Part shown: positions 10,501-18,846 of the stretch, in pieces | How positions within the stretch are numbered: the stretch's first letter is position 1 | Layout: each line of letters begins with the position of its first letter | From: Debaryomyces hansenii CBS767 | Lineage: Eukaryota; Ascomycota; Pichiomycetes; Serinales; Debaryomycetaceae | NCBI RefSeq assembly: GCF_000006445.2 | Contig: NC_006044.2 | Coordinates: 1,178,001-1,242,000, forward strand | Reading direction: 5' to 3' | DNA length: 64,000 nt | Position numbers and translations under genes: made by a program | The notes under the pieces: generated by a model | The model's database searches: none | What the model saw: the letters and a program-made list of their open reading frames with translations, nothing else | Told to the model about the DNA's origin: nothing

Positions 10501-10892
10501 AACAACAACAAGGAATGGAAATTGGTGACATCTACTTATACATGGGTTCTAGACACAAGAAGGAAGAATATCTTTACGGTGAACTCTGGGAAGCATATAT
10601 GTCTGCCGGTGTATTAACCCACATTGGGGCTGCTTTCTCGAGAGATCAACCACAAAAGATCTATATCCAAGATAAGATCAGAGAAAATATTGAAGAATTG
10701 ACTGACGCAATTGTCACCAAAAACGGTTCGTTCTACTTATGTGGTCCAACTTGGCCTGTTCCTGATATCACTGCTTGTTTGGAAGACGTTATTGCTAATG
10801 GTGCCAAACTTGAAGGTAAAGAAATCAAGGATGTCGCTAAGGTTGTGGAAGACATGAAAGAGGATGGTCGTTACATCTTAGAAGTTTATTAG
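7569..10892 (+). CDS. MET10: Assimilatory sulfite reductase (NADPH) flavoprotein alpha subunit
   Basis: The protein has 1107 residues against 1035 in S. cerevisiae. The N-terminal half resembles the pyruvate:ferredoxin-oxidoreductase-like region of Met10. After a Glu-rich linker (about 640-655) the C-terminal half is a ferredoxin-reductase-type module with the FAD motif R888-x-YS and the NADPH loop GLGTG at 960-964 followed by LAPF. The chain ends in an aromatic residue (LEVY), as usual for this fold. Met10 passes electrons from NADPH to the siroheme beta subunit Met5 to reduce sulfite to sulfide in the cytosol. A GTG three codons upstream is in frame, but the ATG at 7569 gives the natural start. 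A Cbf1-type site lies 113 bp upstream. Confidence 0.95.
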   Translation: MAPHAIEPISANASASASISGNESILSTSIINSNPFEITVDPSLLKGTAYTSPSTIISQTVYSISSKIFSYETPGADNLLDSYLQLWSQQYQRHNSFGVVPFFHKLQVRSGASNAILGYFGKNGTNGQPLSTLAGANALTYMHPTLAGKSANLPLSLNVSAVDYDSATDSLVSNYIAPLSVARSLNYPVVTPVNSNDGLELQHLTLLNHYLAALTGNPSLNLFDGPEFSKTFTKYNNLLSVEELGRLYQDLLASSDAAPASVEDAVELAFNNLNRLAGTSYSHFDYIGSKNPETVFVIYGSHESTQLSHAISKLSSDVGLLKVRVPLPFSSAKFVQLIPSSTRKLVVLGQGSTECSRSSSLKGDITAALFLSGHYHNLSVDEFVYPLNFVWTPITITKILSEFLPSLNVDQILAVPDRIISSSPITANTSPEGGYLLWGKDNGTFIDVSNKLALTLSLDDSKVVSIRNKFDNINGGGLFQSQIVSTSKGLPVDSVDSANVVLIEDISILSSYDILATAKPGATILLVNHKPIKNSVEEDIIPKLPVEFRRTLAKNHNQLVLVDNTILDDLDALNDSTKGFSGDFLVQLAFWRASLPELDGFIVNKLLQANGNGFELLASVLDKFINTVDEKNGLKEIKVLPEWIDLEDDPVEKKEEEEEVEEAGPLPFFPTESSFFPNPRTDSTGVEETVHAGYKDLATKLTFPEAYDVKQELRPDLPVKNFVVKVQESKRLTPSEYSRNIFHIEFDTTGTGLTYEIGEALGIHGRNPTKAVDEFLKFYNVDPESLVEISNKEDQSIFEIRSARQALSEGVDFLGKPPKRFYEALAEFTTNPKEKEHLENLSSGAGAEELKKRQDVDFSTYVDILEEFPSARPSFSDLVKIIAPLKRREYSIASSQKIHPNAVHLLIVVVDWVDPKGRTRFGHCSKYLSDLNIGDELVVSVKPSVMKLPPLSTQPIVMSGLGTGLAPFKAFIEEKIWQQQQGMEIGDIYLYMGSRHKKEEYLYGELWEAYMSAGVLTHIGAAFSRDQPQKIYIQDKIRENIEELTDAIVTKNGSFYLCGPTWPVPDITACLEDVIANGAKLEGKEIKDVAKVVEDMKEDGRYILEVY

Positions 10893-11314
10893 ATTACGTT
10901 ATATTTATTTGTATGTATGCTTAGATTTAATGTCGATGCTTTTATTTCTTTCATCTATGTAATATTTTATATACAATTACCATTACTCATTAGCAAAATC
11001 TTACCTTGTCATAGATTGATGATAAGGTATTTACTTCAATTCAAAGGGAAGAACGTTTTAATAAATATTGTAAGGTATATTCTACATGCTACATGACCAA
11101 ATTGCACTATTTTAATTACCTTTTTCGACCTCTGTGAGATCAGTAATTCATTGTACTAGCTTTTAGTTAGCCATTGATCTCGAAATTTTGACATTTAATG
11201 CTCATTCGTCGATGCGTGCGAATTTATTCCTTATCGAAGCTTGACCTTTTCAATAAAAACTTTCATTGTTATCCGTAATTTGATATTAACGGATAAACTA
11301 ATTCTTTAGAGACG
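10893..11314. other. Intergenic region MET10 to PQ-loop transporter
   Basis: About 420 bp, AT-rich, holding the MET10 3' untranslated region and the promoter of the PQ-loop gene. I see no further gene or conspicuous repeat. Confidence 0.6.
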
Positions 11315-12308
11315 ATGGGGTTTGCATTATTCCATCAACATATGAATCAGCTAATGTTAAATTCATCAGAGGCCACATGGCGAACATCAGTTTCTGGTAT
11401 TATGGGTTCAACTTCGTATGTACGAATGTATTGATATATTAACTTAATTAGCGTATACTAACACGATATTTAGCCTTGCATGTTGGATTGTATTATTAAT
11501 GCCTCAGTTAATCGAGCAATGGAGATTAAAATCAGCTGATGGTGTTTCAATTGGGTTCATTTCGATCTGGTTTTTGGGTGATGTTTTTAATTTAATTGGA
11601 GCACTCTGGGCAGGGTTATTGCCAGAAGTCATATTTTTGGCAGTTTGGTTCTGCATTGCAGATGCAATGATGATTTTGTCGTATTTCTATTATACTCGTA
11701 TGTATCCAAAACATCATAAAGTGCACCATCATGGCCATGAACACCACCACCACCACCATGAACACGAGAGTAACCAAGTACGTGACCACGAAGAGGATCA
11801 TGCCCATCATCATCATGGTGAAGATGCTCCGTTATTAAGAAGAAGAAGATCATCGACGCTTACAGATATCGCGATAGAACCTAAGTATCATAGCATTTTC
11901 ATCAAATACGTGCTTCCAATATTTTTCGTATTTGGTGCTGGCTGCTTAGGATATTTTTTATCTGATTCAAAAGAGCCAGAGGAGCCAAGTTCTAATATCG
12001 AAATGGGTCCCCAGGTGATGGGTTATTTATCCGCTGTTTTATATTTAGGTGCAAGAATTCCCCAAATTATCAGAAATCATCAAAGAAAATCGGTAGAAGG
12101 CTTGAGTTTATTATTTTTTCTTTTCTCCACCCTAGGAAATATAACTTATGCCAGTCAAATCATTTTCTACAGAAGTGATTCACAGTATATTATATTGAAT
12201 TTAAGTTGGTTATTGGGATCTCTTGGTACCATTTTTGAAGACTGTTTTATTTTCTTACAATTTTACATGTATAAAGACAACATCGATAAGAATGAAGGAG
12301 TGAATTAG
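11315..12308 (+). CDS. YPQ1: PQ-loop vacuolar cationic amino acid transporter (two exons)
   Basis: Exon 1 is 11315-11415 and exon 2 is 11474-12308, giving 311 residues. Splicing restores the first transmembrane helix and joins it to the first PQ motif (P44-Q45, context LLMPQLIEQW). The second PQ motif is P230-Q231 (GARIPQIIRN). Seven helices are expected, as in the PQ-loop family. A long His-rich loop (about residues 113-149) lies between helices 3 and 4, followed by RRRRSS. Yeast Ypq1-3 export Lys, Arg or His from or into the vacuole; which paralogue this represents cannot be told, so the symbol is approximate. Without exon 1 the frame would start at an internal Met inside the first PQ motif. 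Confidence 0.85.
11416..11473 (+). other. 58-nt spliceosomal intron in the PQ-loop gene
   Basis: It starts GTATGT, has a perfect TACTAAC branch site at 11456-11462 and ends TTTAG at 11473. It interrupts a Ser codon after its second base, and the two flanking frames join without a stop. Confidence 0.9.
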
Positions 12309-12428
12309 CATATATGATTCTGACCTGTACTTATTTATCTACATGTAAACGAATTTTTAATATACAATTGTTAAATTAATGCAAAATGGAATGTAAAAAA
12401 ATCTATAAACGTATAAAACTTACTTGAC

Positions 12429-13763
12429 TTAAGGATTGAAATCCGCTAACTGTTTATCATTTTTTGAGCTATCAATCTTCCAGTCGTCAACCCCTGGCCA
12501 ATCTACTTGGATTGGTTTCAAATGCGATAAATCAGTATTCTTCAAGAACAGATGCTTTTCCTTAGACCAACGGCCTTGAACATCCTCAAAAGCTTTATCC
12601 CAAACTTTGTCATACACTTTCTTAATTTTTGCTTCTTCATTTTGTCTAACTTCCTCTAAAGCCATAAACTCCATATGCTTCAAATCATCCGAAGAAGGTT
12701 CATAAATGTGCCAAATGACATAGTGTGGTAACCCAACAACTGAGTAGCCCATTCTTTTAGACAACTTACCAAATGCCTCTGTCTCTGCGTGCTTCTCAAA
12801 TGAGAATGCTGGAAAGTGTGAACCACTACGGAACACTTTGGCCTTTGTTAAAATTGAAACACCACCAATACCGTCCAAATCCATTTCCACTTCTTGGTCA
12901 CCATAAGGATCTCTTAAATACGCCAAGTGTGGTCTCCACGTTTGGTATTCTACATATCCCTCAACAATACATGCATCTTCATCCAAACTTTCAGCTAATT
13001 GAAGACCACCATCGGACTCTTGCCAGGAATTTAAATCATATGGTTGTTGGTTGCCTAACCAATCAGGAAGCGGTCTCCATACGTTAGGCACAATAACGTC
13101 CTTGTCATGATGCATAAGATCCTCCAAAATTGTAGGCGGTGATGTCTCAACATCAGCATCTCTCCAGTATACAAATGAATGATATGGTTTAATTGCGACG
13201 GACCACAACCAGTTTCTGGCTCTTGCCATAAGTTTACGTCTTGGACCTTGAGCTGCGAAACCGTGTCTATCTGAAAACCCTTGACCAACAGCCTGGCCGA
13301 AATCCTTTTCGAAAATTTCGATTTCTCCAAATCTCATGGACACATCAGGGTCATTTTGAATTTCAAGTAAATGTTTATTCAACGATCCCATCGTGTCATC
13401 CGATGAATCACTCACCAAAAACGCCAAATCGATTAGGTTATGCGGATATGTCAAGTTCTTCATGTGGCCAAAAAACATCGGCAAATGGGCCGCTGCATCT
13501 CTTAATGGCACGCAAAATAAAACCCTTTCTTCTCGCTGCCAACCGTCCTCGCTCCCATCATAGTGGGCTAAATCGAAATACTGAACTGACGGATACGACG
13601 AAAAATTCGGCGCATACAACGAAGGTATACCCATGGTCATAAACCTCAAAACGCTGATTATAAACAATATTATACCTGTGATGTAAAACTTATATTTATG
13701 CTCGCTGAACCTCCATGGCTCCTTTTTGGGCCTTTCAGGTCTATATTTAGTTAGTAATTCCAT
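12429..13763 (-). CDS. ANP1: Anp1, alpha-1,6-mannosyltransferase subunit of Golgi M-Pol II
   Basis: This is a 444-residue type II Golgi protein. It has a short cytosolic tail, one membrane anchor at about 26-43 and a lumenal GT62 glycosyltransferase domain. The metal-binding DxD is D202-A-D204 in YWRDADVET. Strings such as GSHFPAFSFEKHAETEAFG and HIYEPSSDDLKHM match Anp1 better than Van1 or Mnn9. Anp1 works with Mnn9 and other subunits to extend the alpha-1,6-mannan backbone of N-glycans in the cis-Golgi. The poly-Gln tail of S. cerevisiae Anp1 is absent. The ATG is at 13763, and the gene is divergent from SMC2 across about 1 kb. Confidence 0.92.
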   Translation of the reverse strand: MELLTKYRPERPKKEPWRFSEHKYKFYITGIILFIISVLRFMTMGIPSLYAPNFSSYPSVQYFDLAHYDGSEDGWQREERVLFCVPLRDAAAHLPMFFGHMKNLTYPHNLIDLAFLVSDSSDDTMGSLNKHLLEIQNDPDVSMRFGEIEIFEKDFGQAVGQGFSDRHGFAAQGPRRKLMARARNWLWSVAIKPYHSFVYWRDADVETSPPTILEDLMHHDKDVIVPNVWRPLPDWLGNQQPYDLNSWQESDGGLQLAESLDEDACIVEGYVEYQTWRPHLAYLRDPYGDQEVEMDLDGIGGVSILTKAKVFRSGSHFPAFSFEKHAETEAFGKLSKRMGYSVVGLPHYVIWHIYEPSSDDLKHMEFMALEEVRQNEEAKIKKVYDKVWDKAFEDVQGRWSKEKHLFLKNTDLSHLKPIQVDWPGVDDWKIDSSKNDKQLADFNP

Positions 13764-14099
13764 TTCAACAATTAAATACGTATTTGAATGTTAATTTCAT
13801 CCATCCAACGCAGTCTCTATCTGGTAAATTTTACTTACGGATAATCATACGGTGTCATCTGTATAGACTGAGCCATCTTTCAGATCTGATAAATACTATA
13901 AGGTAGCTTGAAATTTCTAGTTTACGACTGCCACCAGATAATTTTCCAAACGATCACTTTCCTACTACCACGATATATTCCAATCACAGTATAATAAATA
14001 TCTTTCCAGCAAAATACCTCGATACTTTTGAAAGAATAAATAGATTCTAATATACTAGTATCAACAAACATTCAAATTTTTAACTCGATCTTGGAAGAA

Positions 14100-14106
14100 T
14101 CACGTG
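14100..14106 (+). promoter_or_regulatory. Candidate Cbf1-type E-box (TCACGTG)
   Basis: A TCACGTG heptamer in the ANP1/SMC2 intergenic region, about 340 bp from the ANP1 start and 660 bp from the SMC2 start. The target gene is unclear. Confidence 0.35.
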
Positions 14107-14688
14107 GGAAGTGTTATAAAAGCTGCAAATATAGACTAAAATCACGTCAATATGACCAGTAAAGGGTCCAATCCAAGGCATTAGGTCCTTCTAGATCTTA
14201 TCGAACATTCAAACGGTTCGAATTTATATTCAAAAGCAGGGTTGGTAAATAAAAATTAAGATACAGTGTCGATAAGCTTGGTGAGAATTAACCATGCTCA
14301 CCATACCTTGTTTAGTGGCTATGGTGTACCAAATACAATTAATGTTGTCATTTTGAGGATATGGGCCTCTATTCGTTGATTTGTTACAGAGTATGTTGTA
14401 CCGTACGTTTATATGTGTACTTCTGGTATTATATTTGTAAAAATAGGTAAATTACATATTTATGTCTTACAATATTGCAACTATTGGGAGAAGTGTGAAA
14501 AATTCGAAAATATTCGAAATTTTTAAACCCAGTTTAAACGATCCCAAATGAAACAACAATCTCATATATATCATATGATGTTCTACCGAAGTAATTCTGT
14601 CTTGTTGGTAGAATTTTGGAAGGAGTAAAAACGTTAACCAATTGTAACAAAACCTGCATTTACTACTTAATTAGGAAGTCTATAAATA

Positions 14689-14706
14689 GTAAACAAAGCG
14701 CGTAAA
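14689..14706 (+). promoter_or_regulatory. Candidate forkhead / MCB-like cluster upstream of SMC2
   Basis: GTAAACAAA (forkhead RTAAACAA type) abuts GCGCGTAAA (resembles the MBF core CGCG) 57-74 bp before the SMC2 ATG. Both motif types mark cell-cycle-regulated yeast promoters. The second is a degenerate match, so this is a suggestion only. Confidence 0.35.
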
Positions 14707-14762
14707 TATATAGCTAGAATGATCTATATTACTAGTAGATAATAGTACATGTTCTTTAAGAA

Positions 14763-17700
14763 ATGAAGGTAGAGGAGTTGATTATCGACGGGTTCAAGTC
14801 GTACGCCACTCGTACTGTTATTTCAGGATGGGATCCCCAATTTAATGCGATTACGGGGTTGAATGGGTCAGGAAAATCCAATATTTTAGACGCCATCTGT
14901 TTTGTATTGGGAATAGCATCGATGTCCACCGTTAGGGCGTCTAACTTGCAAGACTTGATATACAAAAGAGGACAGGCAGGTGTAACAAAAGCAAGTGTCA
15001 CGATTGTTTTTGATAATAGTGAAATCTCGAAGTCTCCTATTGGGTTTGAGAATTGTCCCAAAATCAGTGTTACCAGACAGATCATCCTTGGGGGCAGCTC
15101 GAAGTACTTGGTTAACGGACACAAGGCACAGCAGCAAACAGTGTTGAATTTATTTCAATCTGTGCAGCTTAATATCAACAATCCGAACTTTTTGATTATG
15201 CAGGGGAAGATCACAAAGGTTTTGAACATGAAGCCGACAGAGATTTTGTCGTTGATTGAAGAAGCGGCGGGAACGAGGACGTTCGAAGAAAGGAAAGACA
15301 AAGCACAGAAGACCATGGCCAAGAAGGAGTCCAAGTTGATTGAAATACGAAGTCTTTTGCAAGAAGAGATCGAGCCTAAGCTTGAGAAGTTGAGAAACGA
15401 GAAGAGAACATTTTTGGAATTTCAGCAGATCCAGACTGATTTGGAGAAAATGTCCCGGATTATTGCAGCTCATGACTATGCGCTTTATTCCAAGAAGTTT
15501 GACGAGCATTCAACCATGTTGAACGAGCGAGAAACCATCATGGCCAACTTGAACAGGGACGTTGAAAAGTTAGAAACAGAAATAAAGAACTTAACAGACG
15601 ATTTAAACCAGGTAAAGAAACAAAGAGAATTGGAGTTGAAAAAGGACGGTAAAATCAGAGAATTAGAAGCCTTGGAAAATCAATATTCGGATGAAATCAC
15701 TCGTTTGAATACATCGAAAGATATTATAGTTGAAAACATAAAGAGTGAATCAAAAAAGTTAACCAAACTAGAGCAACAGGTTGCCCAGATACAACAGGCG
15801 ATTGAAAACAATGCAGATATTTACAGTAACCACGAAAAGCAATATAAAAATGCCAAAGAGGCGTTAGCAGAATTGAAGAATGAATTTAACAGAAAGGAAG
15901 AATTATTGTCAACTCTTTCTACAGGTGTCTCGTCTAAAGGTAACACGGATGGTGGATATTTAGCGCAACTTAAAGAGGTCAAGGTGAAATTGAATGACTC
16001 GAACGTTTTTATCCAGCAATCGAAATTGAAAATTACTCACCTTACTCAACAGATTAATAATGATAAATCCAAGTTAGCTTCGGCAAAGCAAAACAATGAG
16101 TCGGTATTGAAAGATATCGAATCTTACAAGAAACAAATCAGTCACAAAGAGTCTAAGCTTACTGAATTTGGCTATGATTCAAAAAGAGTATCAGAGCTTA
16201 GGCAGCAAGAATCCAGTCTCAGCGACAAGGTAAACCAATTAAGTAACGATCTTAATTATATGAGAAGGGAAGTCGGAAATGTAGAGTTCAATTACACGAA
16301 GCCAAATCCAAATTTTGATAGTAACGTTGTTAAGGGTATTGCAGCTCAATTGTTTACGTTAGACGAATCAAACGCGGATAAAGCAATGGCTTTGCAAGTT
16401 TGTGCTGGTGGTAGATTGTACAACGTGATTGTTGATACTTCTGATGCCGCGTCTCAATTGTTAGAAAAGGGTGAACTAAAGAAAAGAGTTACAATTATTC
16501 CATTGGATAAAATTTCATCGCGAGTTATCGATGATAGATCGGTAAAGGCGGCTAAAACACTATGCCCTAATAAGGTTGAGCTAGCCTTGAATTTGGTTGA
16601 TTTTGAGAACGAATTGTTGAAAGCCATGCAATATATTTTTGGCAATACATTTATTTGTAATGATCCTCAAACAGCAAAAATGGTTACTTTTGACCCGCAA
16701 ATTAGAGCAAGGTCTATAACGCTTGAGGGAGATATATATGATCCTGAAGGTAATTTGTCTGGTGGGTCAAGAAAAAATAATTCGTCAATATTAATTGCAA
16801 TGCAGAAGTACAACAAGTTACAAAATCAAATCAAGAAATACCAAAACGAGTTATTCACGGTCCAGCAAGATTTACAAAAGTTTGAAAAATTGTCTCATAA
16901 AACTCAATCGTTACAGAATGAGATTAATTTAAGCAAACATGAATTAACATTATTGGTAAGGAAATATGAAAATAATCCTTCTTCGTTAATTTTGCGTGAG
17001 AACGAAAACAATGAACAAGAAATCAAAGCCTTGACTGAACAGATTGAACAAGAAGAATCGAAATCCAAGTCATATTCGGATGAAATAAATTCAATTGAAA
17101 AGGATATGAAGGAGTTCAGTAGTGATAAAGGATCCAAGCTAAAAAAATTAGAAAAGGAAGTGTCAAATTTAAGAGATCAAGTTCTTAATAAAGAAGAGGA
17201 TATTAGAGAAAAATCGGACGAATTTCAGTCGATACAAATTGAATCTGAACAACAGCAGGGTGAATTAGCAAATTTTAAGGAATCATACGAATATTGTAAG
17301 AATCTTATTAATGAATCCAATGAAGAATTGAAAAATACTCAAGAAAGTATCACTGAAAAGAATGAAAGCCTTGAGTATGTGAAAATCCAATTAGAAGAAG
17401 AAAAAGCCAACTTATTAGGACTTAATGAAGAAATGAACGAATTGACTTCAATTCTTCATTCAAAAAACGAATCCTTAAATAATTCTAAGCTATCTATCCA
17501 GAAGCTAAATCATGAGCTCGAAAAGTCGTCCTCCATTACTAATAATTTAAAAAAACATTTGGACACTTTAGTTCAGGAGCATGATTGGGTAATGGACTCA
17601 AATATTTTAGACAGCATAATCCAGAAGTACCATAATATCAATTTAGATGAATGTCACGAGCAGGCAGAAGTGTTGAAAGAGAAATTCCAGGGAATGAAAC

Positions 17701-18275
17701 GTAAAGTTAATACAAATATTATGAATATGATAGACAACGTCGAGAAGAAAGAATCGTCCTTAAAGCAAATGATAAGGACTATTGAAAAGGATAAGTCTAA
17801 GATCGAGAACACGATTGACAAATTGAATGGTTACAAGAGGGATACTTTGAATACAACTTACCAGAAAGTTTCTGTTGACTTCGGGAATATTTTTGCAGAC
17901 CTATTACCAGGATCTTTCGCTAAATTGGTACCTGTCGATGCCGATGATGTGACCAGGGGTCTTGGTGTTAAAGTAAAATTGGGACCTGTTTGGAAGGAAA
18001 GTTTGGTTGAATTGTCTGGTGGTCAAAGATCCTTGATTGCGTTATCGTTGATCATGGCATTATTACAATTCAAGCCGGCTCCGATGTATATTTTAGATGA
18101 AGTTGATGCAGCTTTGGATCTTTCACACACGCAAAATATCGGTCACCTAATCAAGACTAGATTTAAGGGTTCTCAATTTATTATTGTTTCTTTGAAAGAA
18201 GGCATGTTTACAAACGCAAATAGAGTTTTCAGAACAAGGTTCCAAGACGGAACTTCGATTGTATCGGTTATGTAA
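14763..18275 (+). CDS. SMC2: Condensin ATPase subunit Smc2
   Basis: The protein has 1170 residues, the same length as S. cerevisiae Smc2. The Walker A loop GLNGSGKS is at 32-39. The ABC signature LSGGQ is at 1084-1088 and Walker B ends in D1112-E1113. Between the heads lie two long coiled coils around a hinge at about 520-680. The N-terminal run FKSYATRTVISGWDPQFNAI is diagnostic for Smc2 rather than Smc1, 3 or 4. Smc2 pairs with Smc4 in condensin to compact and segregate mitotic chromosomes. The ATG is at 14763. In S. cerevisiae SMC2 neighbours MET10 and RPL2A, both also in this window. Confidence 0.98.
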   Translation: MKVEELIIDGFKSYATRTVISGWDPQFNAITGLNGSGKSNILDAICFVLGIASMSTVRASNLQDLIYKRGQAGVTKASVTIVFDNSEISKSPIGFENCPKISVTRQIILGGSSKYLVNGHKAQQQTVLNLFQSVQLNINNPNFLIMQGKITKVLNMKPTEILSLIEEAAGTRTFEERKDKAQKTMAKKESKLIEIRSLLQEEIEPKLEKLRNEKRTFLEFQQIQTDLEKMSRIIAAHDYALYSKKFDEHSTMLNERETIMANLNRDVEKLETEIKNLTDDLNQVKKQRELELKKDGKIRELEALENQYSDEITRLNTSKDIIVENIKSESKKLTKLEQQVAQIQQAIENNADIYSNHEKQYKNAKEALAELKNEFNRKEELLSTLSTGVSSKGNTDGGYLAQLKEVKVKLNDSNVFIQQSKLKITHLTQQINNDKSKLASAKQNNESVLKDIESYKKQISHKESKLTEFGYDSKRVSELRQQESSLSDKVNQLSNDLNYMRREVGNVEFNYTKPNPNFDSNVVKGIAAQLFTLDESNADKAMALQVCAGGRLYNVIVDTSDAASQLLEKGELKKRVTIIPLDKISSRVIDDRSVKAAKTLCPNKVELALNLVDFENELLKAMQYIFGNTFICNDPQTAKMVTFDPQIRARSITLEGDIYDPEGNLSGGSRKNNSSILIAMQKYNKLQNQIKKYQNELFTVQQDLQKFEKLSHKTQSLQNEINLSKHELTLLVRKYENNPSSLILRENENNEQEIKALTEQIEQEESKSKSYSDEINSIEKDMKEFSSDKGSKLKKLEKEVSNLRDQVLNKEEDIREKSDEFQSIQIESEQQQGELANFKESYEYCKNLINESNEELKNTQESITEKNESLEYVKIQLEEEKANLLGLNEEMNELTSILHSKNESLNNSKLSIQKLNHELEKSSSITNNLKKHLDTLVQEHDWVMDSNILDSIIQKYHNINLDECHEQAEVLKEKFQGMKRKVNTNIMNMIDNVEKKESSLKQMIRTIEKDKSKIENTIDKLNGYKRDTLNTTYQKVSVDFGNIFADLLPGSFAKLVPVDADDVTRGLGVKVKLGPVWKESLVELSGGQRSLIALSLIMALLQFKPAPMYILDEVDAALDLSHTQNIGHLIKTRFKGSQFIIVSLKEGMFTNANRVFRTRFQDGTSIVSVM

Positions 18276-18846
18276 GATTATATATATACATTTTAATTTA
18301 ATAATGGGTAACGAGCAGTTTATTAAGTAGTGTTTCGATAGTTTACTGGGATTTAATCGGCGATTACTCGGCTCTTCACCGGCATTTGATGAAATTGAAC
18401 AGACACCGATTTACCGAGAAGTTGTTGTAACAGTGGTTTACTAAACAACCATAGATAGTCCAAGCATATACGCCTTCAGTATGCACACTGTAAACTCTAG
18501 CTCAATACAATATACTACTATATTATCGATTGTAGTAATATTTCGATTTTAGATAATTCGAAATACCTTGAATATGGGTTTCTTCATTGGTTCTAATCAA
18601 GTTATTTATGAATCTGAGAATACATTATTTAAGTTATTTAGTACAACCTTTAGTACAGCTTAGACACAATGCTACATATATATTACATATATATCACCTA
18701 TAATGCTGGCAATAAAGGTATTCTTAGAAGACCTTTGAATCATGCTGCACGTGATAAATTCAAAAATCATTATCATCTCTAGTTTTCATAAATTTTGCAA
18801 GTATTATGTACCAATATAGTATATTGAACTGGACCTATGAATAGAT
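18276..18846. other. Intergenic region SMC2 to DSS1
   Basis: About 570 bp, AT-rich, without a gene. It contains an E-box at 18748-18754 and several short AT-palindromes such as the tandem TATATATTACATATAT run near 18678. Confidence 0.6.
18748..18754 (-). promoter_or_regulatory. Candidate Cbf1-type E-box upstream of DSS1
   Basis: CACGTGA on the plus strand (TCACGTG on the minus strand) lies 93 bp before the DSS1 ATG. In Candida, Cbf1 has been linked to respiratory as well as sulfur genes, so a role at a mitochondrial gene is possible. Confidence 0.4.

Larger units (their letters stand above)
13764..14762. other. Divergent intergenic region ANP1 / SMC2
   Basis: About 1 kb, AT-rich, with no open frame of note. 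It holds a TCACGTG E-box at 14100-14106 and an overlapping forkhead-like and MCB-like pair at 14689-14706 near SMC2. A string resembling a tRNA B box at about 14215 has no matching A box or acceptor stem. Confidence 0.6.

Noticed and set aside
14212..14230. tRNA B-box-like string (GGTTCGAATTT)
   Set aside because: No A box at the right distance and no acceptor or T-stem pairing.
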